In this document: positions 62,904 to 64,000 of the stretch, piece after piece | How the letters are laid out: each line of letters opens with the position of its first letter | Position numbering within the stretch: the first letter of the stretch is position 1 | NCBI RefSeq assembly: GCF_018736085.1 | Contig: NZ_CP076134.1 | Location: forward strand, 4,722,501 to 4,786,500 | From: Bradyrhizobium sediminis | GTDB lineage: Bacteria; Pseudomonadota; Alphaproteobacteria; Rhizobiales; Xanthobacteraceae | DNA: 64,000 nt | Direction: 5' to 3' | Notes under the pieces: model-generated | The model's database searches: none | The model's input: only the letters and a program-made list of their open reading frames with translations | Told to the model about the DNA's origin: nothing | Made by a program: the position numbers and the translations under genes

Positions 62904-63815
62904 CTATTTGTAGGAATCCGGGTCGGGAGAATCGGAGGGCTTGGCGAACTCGTTCTTCAGCTCCGGCCCGATCGGGACGTTCAGGTTCAGCCCCTTCGGC
63001 GGGATCTTCTGCGTGAACCATTTGTCGTAGATCTTCTGGCCCTCGCCGCCCTGATAGACCGCAGCCGTGGCAGCATCGACCACCTTCTTGAAGGCCGGAT
63101 CGTCCTTGCGCAGCATGATGCCGTAGGGCTCGGGCTTGGAGAAGGCATCCTTCGAGATGACATAGTCGCCCGGCGCTTTGGATCCGGCAATCAGGCTCGC
63201 CAGCAGAATGTCGTCCATCACGAAGGCGACGGCGCGGTCGGTCTCGACCATCAGGAAGGCCTCGGCGTGGTCCTTGGCCGGGATGATGTTGACGTTGAGA
63301 TTGCGTGCGGCGTTGGCCTCGGTGAGCTGCTTGATGTTGGTGGTGCCCGATGTCGAAACCACCGGCTTACCCTTGAGATCGTCGATCGAATTGATCTTGC
63401 TCGATTTCTTGGTGACGTAGCGGCTCGCGGTCAGGAAGTGGGTGTTGGTGTAAGCGACCTGCTTCTGCCGCTCGACATTGTTGGTGGTCGAACCGCATTC
63501 CAGGTCGATGGTGCCGTTGGCCAGCAATGGAATGCGGGTCGATGACGTCACCGGATTGAGCTTGACTTCGAGCTTGTCGAGCTTGAGCTCCTTCTTCACG
63601 GCGTCGACGATCTTGTAGCAGATGTCCATCGCGTAGCCGATCGGCTTCTGGTTGTCGTCCAGATAGGAAAATGGAATCGACGAGTCGCGGAAGCCGAGCG
63701 TGATCGCGCCGGTCTCCTTGATATTCTTCAGCGTGCCCGTAAGCTGCTGCGCCATCGCCGGTCCGGCGCATAGGGCGGCGGCGAGCGCGTAGCCAATCAT
63801 CGCTTTACGTTTCAT
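62904..63815 (-). CDS. gltI: Glutamate/aspartate ABC transporter substrate-binding protein GltI
   Basis: The 303-residue periplasmic protein has a signal peptide ending AMA and the mature start QQLTGTLKNIKETGAITLGF. The family motif RDSSIPFSYLDDNQKPIGYA and the very characteristic LECGSTTNNVERQKQVAYTN match GltI. The ATG at 63815 has AAGGAG upstream. The start overlaps the stop of an upstream partial gene by ATGA. Confidence 0.94.
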   Translation of the reverse strand: MKRKAMIGYALAAALCAGPAMAQQLTGTLKNIKETGAITLGFRDSSIPFSYLDDNQKPIGYAMDICYKIVDAVKKELKLDKLEVKLNPVTSSTRIPLLANGTIDLECGSTTNNVERQKQVAYTNTHFLTASRYVTKKSSKINSIDDLKGKPVVSTSGTTNIKQLTEANAARNLNVNIIPAKDHAEAFLMVETDRAVAFVMDDILLASLIAGSKAPGDYVISKDAFSKPEPYGIMLRKDDPAFKKVVDAATAAVYQGGEGQKIYDKWFTQKIPPKGLNLNVPIGPELKNEFAKPSDSPDPDSYK

Positions 63816-64000
63816 ACGTGTTCTCCTTGCTTGGTGGGTGTCGACTGCTTGAAAATCTGGCCGTGGACCGGCGCAATGTAGCGGCGAAAGAGATCGTCCT
63901 TGAAGATGCCCGGCTCGCCCAGGCCGCCGCCGGCGCGCGATAGGAAAACCGCCAGGACCGCATCAGGACCGCCACGCGCAGGCGCCCGCTCGAGCGGCCC
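63812..64000 (-). CDS. C-terminal 62 codons of a gene upstream of gltI
   Basis: A minus-strand frame with high GC at third positions runs into the window from the right and stops with TGA overlapping the gltI start (ATGA). The readable end is DAVLAVFLSRAGGGLGEPGI, then FKDDLFRRYIAPVHGQIFKQ and STPTKQGEHV. No motif I recognise is present. The overlap suggests it belongs to the gltIJKL operon; a role in amino-acid metabolism would be a guess. Confidence 0.55.
   Translation of the reverse strand, partial: GPLERAPARGGPDAVLAVFLSRAGGGLGEPGIFKDDLFRRYIAPVHGQIFKQSTPTKQGEHV

Overview
This is GC-rich DNA from an alphaproteobacterium, most likely Bradyrhizobium or a close Nitrobacteraceae relative. The evidence is the hisZ-hisG pair, a CIRCE-controlled groESL, the SbmA/BacA-like ABC exporter, the GltIJKL-type importer, the abundant cloverleaf-like intergenic repeats, and the general protein flavour. 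No rRNA, tRNA or CRISPR array was seen.

Layout. 1-6.2 kb: rsmE, hisZ-hisG, a GT2 glycosyltransferase coupled to a ChbG/HpnK-type deacetylase, and a DUF2076 protein. 6.2-13 kb: an L,D-transpeptidase, cheZ, a lipoprotein, groES-groEL with a palindromic repeat between the two genes, and two small exported proteins. 13-25.5 kb: an ABC exporter, a frameshifted HPP-family remnant, a TorF-type porin, a histone-H1-like protein, the glycolate oxidase operon glcDEF, a thiolase, a membrane-anchored hydrolase, a 59-residue conserved-looking small protein, a TPR protein and rpmJ. 25.8-34.4 kb: a desaturase, then a more heterogeneous, accessory-looking stretch. It holds a DUF1127 protein, a winged-helix/TPR regulator divergent from a solute-binding protein plus O-methyltransferase pair, a group II intron 5' fragment, small genes resembling integrative-element cargo, and a SAM methyltransferase. 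34.4-42.3 kb: two MaoC proteins divergent from an amidohydrolase-YbaK pair, an orphan TTT-type binding protein, a RAYT-REP module whose left REP is split by an IS with a 17-bp target duplication, a LysR-pirin pair and a wrbA gene reduced to its two ends.

42.3-55.6 kb is a surface-polysaccharide locus. It contains a CelD-like acetyltransferase, a cupin/JmjC-like protein, three glycosyltransferase-like proteins, a flippase, a methyltransferase, a polysaccharide deacetylase, a Wzz/Wzc-like chain-length protein with a degenerate Walker A, a WecG/TagA-type transferase and GalE. 55.7-64 kb: a truncated EAL gene, a catabolic-looking operon (Ldh-type dehydrogenase, LLM flavin monooxygenase, FAH-family hydrolase), a D-amino-acid transaminase and a glutamate/aspartate ABC importer.

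The most interesting structures are the RAYT module with its IS-split REP, the cloverleaf repeat family (one copy supplies the end of a coding sequence), the repeat inside groESL, and several freshly decayed genes (wrbA, HPP, EAL).
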